From: Heterohyrax brucei
Lineage: Eukaryota > Chordata > Mammalia > Hyracoidea > Procaviidae
Assembly (NCBI GenBank): GCA_028571685.1
Contig: CM053142.1
Location: 66,675,296 to 66,739,295, forward strand
Direction: 5' to 3'
Length of the DNA stretch: 64,000 bases
The notes below the pieces were generated by a model that saw nothing but the letters and a program-made list of their open reading frames with translations, had not been told where the DNA came from and ran no database searches. A program made the translations under genes and the position numbers. The stretch's first letter is position 1. The number at the start of each line of letters is the position of its first letter. Of the stretch, positions 23,191 through 33,716 are shown one piece after another.

Positions 23191-23446
23191 AGGGCCCTGG
23201 TAGCATAGTGAGTGAGAACAAGGCTGCTAACCAAAAGTTTGGCAATTTGAGTCCACTCTTTGGGAACCCTGGCAGTGTAGTAGTTAAGTGCTACCAACCA
23301 GTCATCAGTTGAATCCACCAGGTGCTCCTTGCAAACTCTATGGGACAGTTCTGTTCTGTCCTATAGGGTTGAAAACCCTGTGGAGCAGCACTGCTATGTC
23401 CTATGGGGCTTCTATGAGTTGGAATCAACATAACAGCAACAGATTT
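23191..23446 (+). mobile_element. Chimeric/nested AfroSINE (two heads, one tail)
   Basis: A first head begins at 23191 (AGGGCCCTGGTAGCATAGTG) and runs to about 23262. A second, complete head begins at 23263 (GGAACCCTGGCAGTGTAG) and stops at about 23370 (CTATAGGGTT) without a 3' end. Sequence then resumes with GAAAACCCTGTGGAGCAGCA and a single 3' tail near 23446. Either a SINE inserted in a SINE and lost its tail, or two SINEs recombined. Confidence 0.8.
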
Positions 23447-23469
23447 CATTTTCTATTTTGGTACCAGAA

Positions 23470-23785
23470 GAATGAACAAATGTGTCTTGGAGCAAGTACA
23501 GCCAGAATTGTCCTTAGAAGTGAAGATGGTGAGACTTCAATTTGCTTACTTTAGAGGTACCATCGAGAGGGACTAATTGCTGGAAAAAGACACAATGCTT
23601 AGTAAAGTAGAAGTTCATCACAAGACTGAGAGCTTTCATGAGGTAGACTGACACAGTGGTTGCAATAATAGGCTCACATGTAGCAACAAGTGAGAGGATG
23701 GTACAGAATCAGGTGACACTTGCTTCTATTATACTTTAGGTTGCTATGAGACACAGCTGACTAGATAGCACTTAATAGGCATTAT
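23470..23785 (+). mobile_element. RTE LINE 3' end
   Basis: Degraded RTE C-terminal coding DNA (CTTAGAAGTGAAGATGGTGA, CAATGCTTAGTAAAGTAGAA) followed by TGACACAGTGGTTGCAATAA and AGGTTGCTATGAGACACAGC, the RTE 3' end. It aligns in reverse with 5270-5460. Confidence 0.7.
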
Positions 23786-23879
23786 TTTAGGGGACTTAAA
23801 GATGAATGAGACCACATTCTTATTCTTGAAATAATTAATCAAATCAATGCTCTGCGAAGAAGTGTTTATTGAGAGCCAA

Positions 23880-23965
23880 TAGAGAAGTCTTTGGTCAAGT
23901 ACTTTGAGCATGTCATCAGAAGGCACCAGTCTGCAGAGAAGGTCATCATGCTTGGTAAGGCAGAG
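23880..23965 (+). mobile_element. RTE LINE C-terminal fragment
   Basis: Translates to a recognisable piece around YFEHVIRRHQSAEKVIMLGK, the end of the RTE polyprotein. It is a separate piece from the preceding fragment because the order is repeated. Confidence 0.6.
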
Positions 23966-23990
23966 TGCCAGCATTCCCACATCACATCAC

Positions 23991-24195
23991 CACTACCCAT
24001 TGCCACCCAGTCAATTGTGACTCAGAGTGACCCTATAAGACAGAGTAGAACTGCCCTATGGGGTTTCTAAGTCCATAATCTTTATGAAAGCAGACTGAGC
24101 CATCTTTCTTCCGTAGAGTGACTGGAGTGTTCAAACAACCAATCTTTCAGTTAACAGCTGAGTGCCTGACAACACTGTGACACAAGGGCTCCTTC
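23991..24195 (-). mobile_element. AfroSINE, long form, minus strand
   Basis: Tail CACCCAGTCAATTGTGACTC, core AGAACTGCCCTATGGGG, and the long-form block AATCTTTATGAAAGCAGACT. Head near 24160-24195. Confidence 0.85.
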
Positions 24196-25097
24196 CTGCA
24201 TCTCAGTACCACCATTTTCCAGCTCTCTTTGAGGATGCCGCCAGGTGGTGCAGCCTCCAGCAGAATCCTGTGTGGGGCAGAGAAAGAAGAGGGTGTCTCT
24301 CCTCCCAAGGTGCCTTCCCTCCCCCATCACCATTGCTCACTCTGAACCAACAGACCACGTCATGAAGCAACTCCTTGGTCTTAGTATGAATCACGAGGGG
24401 AGGCTACTCCCATGTCCTTGGCTCTTTGTCCCAACCCAAGCAGAGCTGGCAGAATGACTAAAACCAGCAGATTTTCCTAAGACAGTAATGCTTTAGGGTG
24501 CCTTTTGCATGCCCTTTCCTTTCCATTTTAATGGCACTCTAATGTTGAATTAAAATGGAATTCCTATGGAAAGAAACAATGCCTAAATCAATACTTGCTG
24601 ATTAGTGTCATGAGGACGAATATCAAAAGATATAATAGCAATTGTGGGGCCCAAACCAGAGAGGGCCTTGGTGAATAAAGCCGCCTGTGTCCATTAACTC
24701 AAGCCTGACTAATGTTAAATTACAATAAAATATCTGGGAAAGTCTGACCAGAGCCACTTTAAAGCCCTCACAATCTAGCCTAATTAGCACTCTACTGACA
24801 AATGCAGAAAGAATTCATTATGCCCAGTGACTCCTCCAATTTTACAGACTCTTCCTTCTCCACCAACACAATGCCTAGAAGGCTCTGGGCAGCTGAAATA
24901 TCACTGTGCTGCCGCTTACTCACGTGCTGAGCTAAGACAGGCCTCCATGTGGGCATCAGGGAGGAGTCACAAATCCCTCCACTCCCTATACTATTCAGAG
25001 CAGTGTTCCCTCTGCCTTCTCTCTTAATCTTATCCACCAATGCATCTGTGCATCTCTTTCTCCATTTGTCTATTTATGCATTATTAATGTAATCTTT
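24196..25097. other. Unrecognised sequence, few repeats
   Basis: About 900 bp with no transposon landmarks inside a region otherwise packed with SINEs. The part from 24500 to 24800 is AT-rich and contains the near-palindromic pair CCATTTTAATGG and TTAAAATGG. No coding signal. Confidence 0.4.
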
Positions 25098-25441
25098 ATG
25101 AATGCTAGTAACACAGTGGTTAAGAGTTCACCTGCTAATCAAAAGGTCGGTAGTTCAGATCCACCAGCCACTCCTTGGAAACACTATGGGGCACTTTATT
25201 CTGTCCTATAGCATTTGGCTGACTTGGCATAGCAAATCCTGTTGGCATGGTGGGTTAAGTGCCACATCTGCTAACCAAAAGGTTGACAGTTCAAATCCAC
25301 CAGGCTCTCCTTGGGAAGTCTATGGGACAGTTCTACTCTGACCTCTAGGGTCGCTATGAGTTAAATTTGACTTGATGGCAGCGGGCTTGATTTTTGTTTT
25401 TAATAGGATCACTATGAGTTGGAATTGACTGAATAGCGACA
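25098..25441 (+). mobile_element. AfroSINE split by a second AfroSINE
   Basis: The outer copy runs from 25098 to about 25213 (stopping at CTGTCCTATAG) and resumes at about 25404 (AGGATCACTATGAGTTGG) to 25441. A complete inner copy occupies 25233-25403 in the same direction, with head AATCCTGTTGGCATGGTG and tail GACTTGATGGCAGCGGGC. A plain case of SINE-in-SINE insertion. Confidence 0.8.
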
Positions 25442-25494
25442 CTTTTTCACGAATGCAGACTCATGCCACACATACTGGGTCTGCATTCTACCTT

Positions 25495-25690
25495 AACCTC
25501 TTTCAACCCACATGACCTTGGGAGGTTTCTCAGTATCTCGGCTTCCCCTTTGCAGAATGGGGAAAATAATAATACCCATTCATAAGGTAGGTGTGAAAAT
25601 CAAATGAGTTACTGCATTTAAGGGGCCTACAATTAACAGAGTGTGGCACCAAGCAAAATGCAGGGAATGTGAGCTATTATTATTTTTGTC
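25495..25690 (+). mobile_element. MIR SINE
   Basis: CACATGACCTTGGGAGGTTT, TTTGCAGAATGGGGAAAATA and AATCAAATGAGTTACTGCAT give a clear MIR core and 3' half. Confidence 0.8.
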
Positions 25691-25745
25691 TTTCTACTGT
25701 AAAAAAAACTCTAACAGCACTGACATAGAAAAGAAGACATTTGGA

Positions 25746-25903
25746 CAACACTGGCTGGTACAGTGATTAAGAGCTTGGTTGCTAAGCAAAAGGTCAGCAG
25801 TTCAAATCCACTAGCCACTCCTTGGAAACCCTGTGGGGCAGCTCTACTCTGTCCTATAGGGTTATTAGGAATTAGAATTGACTAGGTAACAAGTTTGGTT
25901 TAA
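25746..25903 (+). mobile_element. AfroSINE, short form
   Basis: ACACTGGCTGGTACAGTG head, CAGCAGTTCAAATCCACTAG B-box region, AGCTCTACTCTGTCCTATAG core, and a diverged tail. Confidence 0.9.
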
Positions 25904-26117
25904 CCTTTTTCCTGACCCTGCCAACACTTTCATATTCAGAGTGCACAAAATCCTGAAATGTTACAGAGGGGGGAAACCTTTAGTAGAGAGCATTTGGTCT
26001 AACCCCATCCATTTGCAGATGAAGAATCTGAGACTCAAGTAAGAAAGATGACTTTGTAACATCACCTACATAGTCTTATTCCATTTAAACATTATTTAGT
26101 GCTTACTATGCCTAGAA

Positions 26118-26283
26118 TGGAAACACCGGTTGCATAATGGTTAAGCACTGTGGCTACCAACCAAAATATCACTATTTTGAATCTGCTAGGTGCTCCTTGG
26201 AAACTCTATGGGATAATTCTACTCTGTCCTATAGGGTCACTACAAGTCAGAATAAAGTTGAAAGCAATGGATTTAGTTTGGTT
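26118..26283 (+). mobile_element. AfroSINE, short form
   Basis: Head GGAAACACCGGTTGCATAAT, core GGTGCTCCTTGGAAACTC, tail ending ATGGATTTAGTTTGG. Confidence 0.9.
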
Positions 26284-26297
26284 TCATTTGGGTTCCT

Positions 26298-26490
26298 ACA
26301 ATGGAGTCTTCATGTGATGCAAATGGTTTAATACACCTGGAAGAACCAAAAGGTTGATGGTGCAAGTCTACCGGGAGGTGCCTCAGCAGAAAGGCATGAT
26401 GGTACTTTAAAAAGTCAGCCACTAAAACTCCTGTGGAGCAAAGTTCTGCTCTGACACACATGGGATCATCTTGTCAGCAACTGGCTCTAT
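26298..26490 (+). mobile_element. AfroSINE, long form
   Basis: Contains GGAGGTGCCTCAGCAGAAAG and AGTCAGCCACTAAAACTCCT, the middle segment missing from short copies, then AAAGTTCTGCTCTGACACAC. It lies directly downstream of a short-form copy. Confidence 0.8.
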
Positions 26491-26599
26491 GAGTGCCTGG
26501 AATGTATCTTAGTTACTAAGACTACAAAGATAAACTAGTCCTAGTTATAAAGGAATCTTCTATAAGGTACAGAAGACAAACACATCCATGAAGCACGTA

Positions 26600-27330
26600 A
26601 TTTGGCAGGTAGTGAGAGAGATGCATATGCGAAGTCTAAGAGAAATATGGGAGTGGATGAGGGACACTGAGTCCAAACTGCAGATTTAAAGGTGGCTTCT
26701 CAGAGCAGCTGATGCTTCCACTTGGCTTTGAAGGAGAATGAGTAAGCCAAGGACTGAAAGAGAGAAAGGAAATTCTAATCAAGAGGCAAAGAAAGCGTAG
26801 GCACGCAGGAGCCAGGTGTGTCTGGGGCAGCCACCAGCAGCTCATCCACACGGGCACCCATAGCACGAGAATAACAAGGGGCAGGAACGAGATTAGATAG
26901 GCTTTTATGCCTTGGCATAAAGAAAACTTAAGTTATTTCTGCACATAATAGGGAGTCACTGAGGGGTTAAGTAGAGAAATAACATATTTGCATTTAGATG
27001 AAACACTCTGGCTTCAGTTTAGAGAACAGATATTGAGGGACTACCATGGAAGGAAAGATTTCAAAAGGAGATTGATTCAATAAGCTGAACAAAAGTTGGT
27101 AGAAGTGTCTACAAAAGCAACAGAAGGACAGAGGCCAGGGGCAGATTTAAGAAGTATTTAAAAGGTACCATCGATTGGACTTGGTGACTGGCTAGATGAG
27201 GGCAATGAGAGTGAAAAAGGAGTATAGGATGATTTGGGTTTCTGATGTAGATGTCTAGGTGGATGGTAGAATTAGGAGTTGAGAAAGTGAGACTAGATGA
27301 AAGTGTGAGAAAGGACAAAAGGCAAAGCCC
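26600..27330 (-). mobile_element. L2 LINE, minus strand (degraded)
   Basis: Reverse-orientation L2 landmarks in order: AGGGAGTCACTGAGGGGTTA, GAAACACTCTGGCTTCAGTT, and a GGATGATTTGGGTTTCTGAT region that complements the ORF2-to-3' UTR part of L2. Weak but long. Confidence 0.5.
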
Positions 27331-27621
27331 GGTAGACAACTGAGGGTAAGTGTGACTGTTAAGGAAAAGATTCATGCTGGGTGTGACTCGGTGGTCATCA
27401 ACATACAAGCAATATTCAAAATAATAAGAGTCACTAAGATCATCTAAAGAGAGCATCTATAGGAAGAATAACAGACGATCAAGTCCTTATTTTTGGAGAT
27501 AGCCCACTTAAAGGAATGTTAAGTTGCCTTCTATGAAGTCAATAAATCAAAAGAGACCAGCAGCACAGATGTAAAGAGAGGAAGGATTTCGTGATCACAG
27601 TAAGGAAGAGCTATTTGATAA

Positions 27622-27775
27622 GATAGCCAGTTGTCATCTAGTTGACCCTATGTCAACTAGGAATAGATACCCATGAAACAGACCTCCAGACCTTTCTTCT
27701 GAGGCATCCCTGGGTCACTTGAACCATTAACCTTTCAGTTAGCAGCTGGATACATTACCTGTTTGTGCCACCCAC
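27622..27775 (-). mobile_element. AfroSINE, long form, minus strand (degraded)
   Basis: TCCAGACCTTTCTTCTGAGG and AACCTTTCAGTTAGCAGCTG are the long-form middle and head in reverse. Confidence 0.65.
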
Positions 27776-27787
27776 AGGAGGAGGCTA

Positions 27788-27872
27788 TTTCAGCAGTTCA
27801 AATCCACCAAGCGCTCCTTGGAAACTCTATGGGCAGTTCTACTCTGTTCTCTAGGGTAGCTATGAGTCAGAA
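27788..27872 (+). mobile_element. AfroSINE, 5'-truncated
   Basis: Starts at the B-box region (GCAGTTCAAATCCACCAAGC) and runs to TATGAGTCAGAATGTC. It lies head to head with the preceding minus-strand copy. Confidence 0.85.
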
Positions 27873-28894
27873 TGTCTTCTCATAAAACCCTTCTCTTGAG
27901 ACTAAATCCTCTTCCAATCAATGCACTTGTCTTCCACCTCCCTGAATGAAAGAAGACTGTGTGTTCCTGCAGCAGATGCCTGTACTCCTTGGCTCTACTA
28001 CTTCACAAGTTAATCACTCTGCAACCTAGTCTCCCCCACTGCTCCACGTCAGCTGCCCTGGCCAAACCTGGCAGGAGGCCAGGCTGGTTCTACCAAATTC
28101 ACTTGATGATTCTTAGCCTTTATCTTAGACTGTGTTCTCGGTGTGGTAGAACAAAGAGCCTCCCAAAACCCACTACATCGAGTTCATTCTGACTGGTTAA
28201 CTAAGAACTGGAGAAGGACAATGTATTCTAACACCAAAGAAAGTAAATGACCTTGGAAGAAGAGTTGCTCAATTTGTAAGAGGGTAGCAGTGAAGAAGCA
28301 GGAAGGTAAAATACCTTATTCCAGATGGCCTCACTTTTCATTTTGTTTTGCTTAAGTTTGCTTTAGATTAAGGTCTACAGAACCAACCGGTTTCTCATTG
28401 TCTTTGTCATCTAGCCCTGCTACAAGAGAAAAACCACAAGTGGATGGCTTTAGCAAAGACAACTTTATTTTCTCAGTGAATTCAGGGCCCCAGTTCCAGA
28501 GGAAGCCTTTCTCTATTGGCTCTGTAGAAAGGTCTTTGTCGTCAGTCTTTCCTTGGACTGGGAGCTTCTGCAGCACAGGGATCCTGGGCTACTGCTTCTA
28601 CTCCTTGCACCGCTTCTTTCCTGATGGAATGAGGCCTCTAACTTTGTTTGCTTTCCTTCTCTTTACATCACAAAAGATTGCCTCAAGACACAATACACTC
28701 CTACCACTAACACAACCACTACCCATGCTCCCTCATTAATATCATAGAGCCAGGATTTACAACATACAGAACGTCACACAGTACTAGGAGTCATGGCCTA
28801 GCCAAACTGCTACATGTATTTTTTTGGGAGGACACAATTCAATCCAGGATGCTCATTAAATAGTGAGTAGCCATGTTGTTTCGTGACACTGGTT
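27873..28894. other. Mostly unrecognised sequence
   Basis: Includes a 74-codon minus-strand frame (28352-28576) and an overlapping 113-codon plus-strand frame; neither is recognisable. The segment near 28830-28855 (GGGAGGACACAATTCAATCC) resembles the edge of an old LTR-type repeat. Confidence 0.35.
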
Positions 28895-29715
28895 AACAAC
28901 CTCACAACGTTTCAACACTCTCCCTCTTCAACTTTGGGTTTTCTATTATCAGCTTTCCTGTCCCATTTCTGCCTTCTAGTCCTTGCCCATGGACTGGTTT
29001 GAGCCTTTAGTGTCATTTTGTTTTATGGGCCTCCCCAGTCTTTGGCTGAAGACTGAATCTCAGGAGTGACTCTATTACTGAGTTGAAAGGGTGTCTCAGA
29101 GCTATGCTTTCAGGGTTTCTCCAGTCTCTGTCAGGTCAGCAAGTCTGGTCTATCTTGTCGAGTTTAGAATTTTGTTTTACAGTTTCCTTCAATTCCATCC
29201 AGAACTGTTTGTTGTGATCCTTGTCAACGCAGTCGATGGTAACAGCTGGGCGCCCTCTAGTTGTACTTGATTCAGTTTGATGGAGGTGGTTGTAGACGTG
29301 GTCCATTAGTCCTTCAGATTTATCTTGCCCTTACCTTTAGTTTTCTTTATTCTTCTTTGCTCTTGAAGGGGTAAGACCAGTGTGATATATGCCATGATCA
29401 CTCACAGACTTTGAAGATCACAGATACTACTCACCAAAGCAGGGTGTAGAACATTTTCTTTGTAACCTATGTTACACCGGTAGAGCTTAGTGTTCCCTGA
29501 GACTACAGTCTCCACAGCCCTCAGCCCAGCAATTCAATCCCTCATGAAGTTTGGAATGTGATGACGGAGCTTCCATGACCTTGCCTTGTCCAAGTTGTGC
29601 TGACTGCCCCAGTGTTGTGCACTGTCTTACCCTTCAGCAAAATTACCACTTATCTATTGCATATTTAGTGTTTTTTCATCTCCACCCCTCCCCTCCCTCT
29701 TAACCATCTAGATGG
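28895..29715 (-). mobile_element. Afrotherian L1 3' UTR, older subfamily, minus strand
   Basis: An 820-bp stretch resembling the 3' UTR of an older afrotherian L1: CCATGGACTGGTTTGAGCCT, TGTGATCCTTGTCAACGCAG, TACTCACCAAAGCAGGGTGT, CAGCCCTCAGCCCAGCAATT, and the C-rich CATCTCCACCCCTCCCCTCC just before its distal end. The ACTCACCAA motif parallels TTCACCAATGTGGGG in the younger copy at 2409-2424. Confidence 0.6.
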
Positions 29716-30934
29716 CCTCATGTGTTGAGGAAGTAGGGTTGCATTTGCAGTGCTATGAGTGTGGAATTGGGGTTGAGTAAAGGATTTAAGGAGAGAATTC
29801 CCTGCATATCAGAGGATCGTCAGGCAATGCAGAGAGTCCAGCTGACGTTAGTGGACTAGCTGGGATTCAAGCCCAGGTCCTCAGATTCTGCCAGGGTGAG
29901 AGATGGCTTGGAGCATTTATCTTCAGTCTTGCTGATAGTTTCATGTCATTCATTTCTAGTTCCTATGTTTTGTTTCTGATGTCATAATAAGTCATTTTGT
30001 ATCTTCAATGTTTAGGACAAATTCCCAGAATAACTGCAGTTTGGCTTCTTGTTTGGACTTTGGTCTATGTCAAGTGAGGATATTTACAACACTGTTTATA
30101 ATATAGATATCAAGACTGAGTTCCAGAGGTCCTCTACACCTTTGCATCCCAAGCAGAAATAAACAGGCCATTCAGATATCTGCTACTATCAACCCTGTAA
30201 CAAATCCAGACGGCTTCAGGTCCCACTTCTCTCCCCTGCTTGTCTTGCAATAGATACCACGGGAAATCAGAGCCTGTCTCAACTCTAAATGATTTGGAAG
30301 AATAATGCACATTAGAACCCAACATCTGACATTTGATGTCTTAGAAGTAACTGCAGGTGATAAAGGCAACCTGAAATTCATCTGGAAAATGACAGCCATA
30401 ACTGTTGACTTTCTGAAAGCCAAGAAATAAATGGTGGTCTGCTTTCTCTCCTGTGAGCTGAGATTCTGGGGACCTTGACTGTTTCTATAACACACTGCAG
30501 TAGACCAGGCAGGGCATAGATGACGCTCTTTAAGTCAGAGTATTTGCTGGAGTTACAGGCGGGGATTGGCGGGGGTTGTCATAGAGAGAATAAAAGCGAG
30601 GCTTTCAGAAGCACTGCGGCTTCACACTTTCCTGAAGGATGGTAGAGCAAGGATCTAAATCCTAGAGGTCTGTGGTAGCCTCTCTTGTGTCTGAGCTAAG
30701 CAGATATTTACAACCGGGTCAGCCATAGGTCTTTGGATCTTTCTGTCCACTCAGTTTTGAAGGTTGTATTAGTGGGATCAGGAGTGTCCCTTGATTTCAC
30801 TTTGCTATCCTGATATTCATGCAACTGTTTTAACAGTGGAATAACCTGGACTCTGATGAGAAGTTGCAAGTTTGGGATGTTTCTGAAAAGTATTTGGAAA
30901 GAAAGTGAAAAACGTGGGCCCCATAGGGGCCTTA
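29716..30934. other. Unrecognised sequence
   Basis: 1.2 kb with no named repeat. The minus-strand frames at 30134-30495 overlap one another in different frames and show no recognisable protein. Confidence 0.4.
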
Positions 30935-31580
30935 TTGCTAGTGTGACAAGCTGCTCCGAAATGTAGTGACTTAAAACAACAAACAATTTGTTTGGTCATG
31001 ATCTGGTATTCGTGAAATGGGGAAAAGGCTCAGCAAGGATGACTTACCCCTCTTCCACTTGATATTAACTAGGTATGACTGCACTAGAGGATTCCAACCA
31101 AAAAACCCACTGCGTTGAGTCAAAGCTGACTCATAGAAACCCTGGAGGACAGAATAGAACTGTCCTATAGTCTCGGTGGAGTGCCTGGGGGATTTGAACT
31201 GCTGACCTTATGGTTAGCAGTTGTAGCACTTAATCACTATGCCAAGATGACCCTAGATATCCTTAACATGTACAAAGGCGCTTAGCGCTGGCAGCTGACA
31301 GGGGCATCCTGATGCTACACCGCCTGTCCTTTCTTCCCAGCAAGTTTATCTAAACTTTTTTTACTTGGTGGTCCATGGTTCCAAAAGCGTAAGCCGCCAA
31401 ACCTCATAAGGCTTAGGAACTGAAACTGAAGTCAGACCATGTAATTGCCATCAAATTCTATTGGTCAAAAGAACAATGAGGCCAGTTCAGATTCAAGGGG
31501 AGGGGAAGTCGACTTTATCCCTGATAAAAGAATTTCCATATGCTTATAGGCACCTCATGATATCCTTCAGGTCCTAATGT
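30935..31580. mobile_element. Old LTR-like interspersed repeat, split by a SINE
   Basis: GTAGTGACTTAAAACAACAA and CTCAGCAAGGATGACTTACC on one side, and TTCTATTGGTCAAAAGAACA with AGATTCAAGGGGAGGGGAAG on the other, are parts of a common old mammalian repeat that I cannot assign firmly. An AfroSINE sits between them. Confidence 0.4.
31097..31253 (-). mobile_element. AfroSINE, short form, minus strand
   Basis: Tail CACTGCGTTGAGTCAAAGCT, core AGAACTGTCCTATAGTCTCG, head AGTTGTAGCACTTAATCACT. Confidence 0.9.
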
Positions 31581-32035
31581 GGATGAGACCCCTGAATACC
31601 TGTGAACTAAAAAACGTAAACTGCCTGCCCACCACACACACAACATAAAAGGAAAACACAGACACTTCCATTCAGTAGCGAACATATCACTGAACCAGAG
31701 CGTGTCTGAAATCCAGGTGTGTGTTATCAGTTTCTTTGACTGCAGAGTCAAAGAATATGACTCCACAATTTCTTGTTTTCCTCAGCTTTTGGCTGTACTT
31801 TCTGAGTTTCAGTCTTTGAGGTATCTTTCATTTTCTTTAAATGACAGCTGGTGTTCTTAGCTGAGTAGCTCTCTCCACCTCATTTCTGCACAAAGAAAGT
31901 TGTGAACTCAGAAGCCGCTTTTCATTTTTAACTTTTCCCTTTAAATCTGCTTTCCTTTTTTTTTTAAACATGCTTCTCTTAAAAACTTTGTGGATTTTCT
32001 CTGAATCTGAATGGAGTTTGTTCTATGTCACTATG

Positions 32036-32480
32036 GTAGGTTGTTTCCAAAGAGCCAACAACAATCTCTCTAATCCCAGGTGGACTTTTAGAAGGTGACT
32101 GTCACCTCTTCCTTCAAGAAGTGAAGTGTATTCTCCCTCTCACTGATTCTAGGCGGGACTTGTGATTTGCTTTGACCAATAGTACATGACAGAAGTATCG
32201 CTGTGTGGCTTTATTGGAAACTTCTGCTTTTACACTTTTAGAGCCTTGAACTGCCATGGAAGAAAATTCAGGATATCTTGCTGGAGAAAGAGGCCAAGTG
32301 GACCAACACTGATATTCCCCAGTTTTCTGTCAGCAACAGTGCAGGCTTGGGAGGAAGCCAGGGACATCATGCTTCCACATTTGATCCTTGCCTGAATTTC
32401 TGAGCGTGTAGACTTGTGAGCAATAAAATAGTTAGATCTTAAGCCATTAAGTTTTGGAGTACTTTGTTATATAGCAAGAG
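32036..32480 (+). mobile_element. LTR-like repeat (MaLR/MLT-type suspected)
   Basis: Starts with AGGTTGTTTCCAAAGAGCCA. It contains TTTGACCAATAGTACATGAC, GAAGCCAGGGACATCATGCT and AGCAATAAAATAGTTAGATC, and ends AAGCCATTAAGTTTTGGAGT followed by TTGTTATATAGCAAGAGATA. The layout, with a polyadenylation-like AATAAA near the end, fits an old solo LTR. No coding sequence. Confidence 0.5.
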
Positions 32481-32705
32481 ATAAGCAGAAGGAGATGGCT
32501 GATTGGAATTCCAAGACGTTTCATAACTTAGTTTTAATTTTGTTCAGTTATTAAATCTTCTAGTCCCAAGAATTCAGTCTCACCGAGATCTTAGTATAGG
32601 TCAAACTAGGAGATAACAAGTTATGCTAATCAAACACACAGAAGTTGATGAATGAGATATAATGTCAGTTCATTTAAATACAAATATATACATGCATATA
32701 TGGAG

Positions 32706-32865
32706 GAGGCCTGGTGGCATAGTGATTAAGAGCTTGGCTGCTAACCAAAAGGTCAACGGTTCACCACTCACTTCTTGGAAACTCTATGTGGCAGTTCTGT
32801 TCTGTTCTAACATGGTCGTTATGAGTTGAAATCAACTCTACAGCAGTGGGTTTAATTTGGCTTTA
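32706..32865 (+). mobile_element. AfroSINE, short form
   Basis: Head GGCCTGGTGGCATAGTGA, CTAACCAAAAGGTCAACGG, and tail GCAGTGGGTTTAATTTGGC running into an AT microsatellite. A few bases are missing at the B-box region. Confidence 0.92.
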
Positions 32866-32960
32866 TATATATGTGTGTGTATATATATATATATAAATAT
32901 ATATATATAGCCAAGTGCCATTGAGTCTATATATATATATATATGTATATATATATAAAT
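32866..32960. repeat. (TA)n microsatellite with a SINE/RTE-tail insert
   Basis: Alternating TA/TG tracts interrupted at 32911-32930 by GCCAAGTGCCATTGAGTC, the complement of the SINE/RTE 3' end. SINEs in opposite orientation flank the tract. Confidence 0.85.
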
Positions 32961-33110
32961 ATCTGTTGCTGTTGAGTTGACTCTGACTCATAGTGACCAT
33001 ATAGGACAGGGTAGAACTGCCCCATAGTGTTTCCAAGGGGCAGCTGGTGGGTTTGAACTCAGGACCTTTGATTAGCAGCTGAGCTCTTAACCCCTTCACC
33101 ATCAGGGATC
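32961..33110 (-). mobile_element. AfroSINE, short form, minus strand
   Basis: Tail GTTGAGTTGACTCTGACTCA, core AGAACTGCCCCATAGTGTTT, head ending CACCATCAGGGATCC. A (CA)n stretch at 33112-33136 follows. Confidence 0.92.
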
Positions 33111-33138
33111 CATCACACACACACAGACACACAGACCA

Positions 33139-33495
33139 TGTACATATATAACACTTTTTTCTGTCAGGTAGACAAGACGCTCATTCTTCTGCTCATTGAA
33201 GTTTTTCCCTATATTGTAATATTGTATTTGGTATGGCAATTCACAATTGGAAGGTTGTTTGGTAAAATGAATCTACAACATAAGGAGTCAAATAAATAGA
33301 ATGTTCAAAGGCATCAGTATGGGCATGCCTTCCACAAGGATTGTACCTTCTCACTACCTGAAGGGACAATGGGCATCTATCTGTCTCTTGGCAGGGGCTT
33401 GGATGGTATTACTCATGGCTGTGTAGTTCTAGATTCATACTTTTATTAAGTTAAGACTTGGAAGCCATAGTTATTCTTTCTGATGTCTTTAGTCT
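33139..33495. other. Unrecognised spacer
   Basis: Nothing recognised between the CA stretch and MER20. Confidence 0.4.
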
Positions 33496-33716
33496 AGTGG
33501 TTCTCAACAGAGGAAAATCCTTTGCCTCCTATCAGGATGCATTTAGCAATGTCTGGAGATACTTTTGTTTGTCACAACTGTGAGTCAGCGTGCTACTGGC
33601 AGTGAGTGAGTACAGCCCAGGGAGGCTGCATAACATCTTACAATGCACAGGGCAGCCCGCACAGCAAAGAATTATCCAGCCCAAAATGTCAGCAGTGCCC
33701 AGATTAAGAAATCCTG
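33496..33716 (+). mobile_element. MER20 hAT-Charlie DNA transposon
   Basis: AGTGGTTCTCAACAGAGG, AGCAATGTCTGGAGATACTT, TTGTCACAACTGTGAGT, ACAATGCACAGGGCAGCC and AAAGAATTATCCAGCCCAAA, ending AGATTAAGAAATCCTG, follow the MER20 consensus end to end over about 220 bp. Non-autonomous and without coding. MER20 copies are known in some placental mammals as hosts of transcription-factor sites; nothing here shows this copy does so. Confidence 0.85.

Noticed and set aside
22819-23208. 129-codon plus-strand frame with an acidic end
   Set aside because: The end of the frame coincides with the start of an AfroSINE. No splice sites, conservation or similarity are visible.
24500-24800. Possible conserved non-coding element
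   Set aside because: The only hint is absence of repeats and AT-rich near-palindromes; conservation cannot be judged from one sequence.
28352-28739. Overlapping 74- and 113-codon frames that read like protein
   Set aside because: I considered a processed pseudogene of a cell-cycle protein, but no domain or motif matches firmly, there is no poly-A tail, and frames on both strands overlap.
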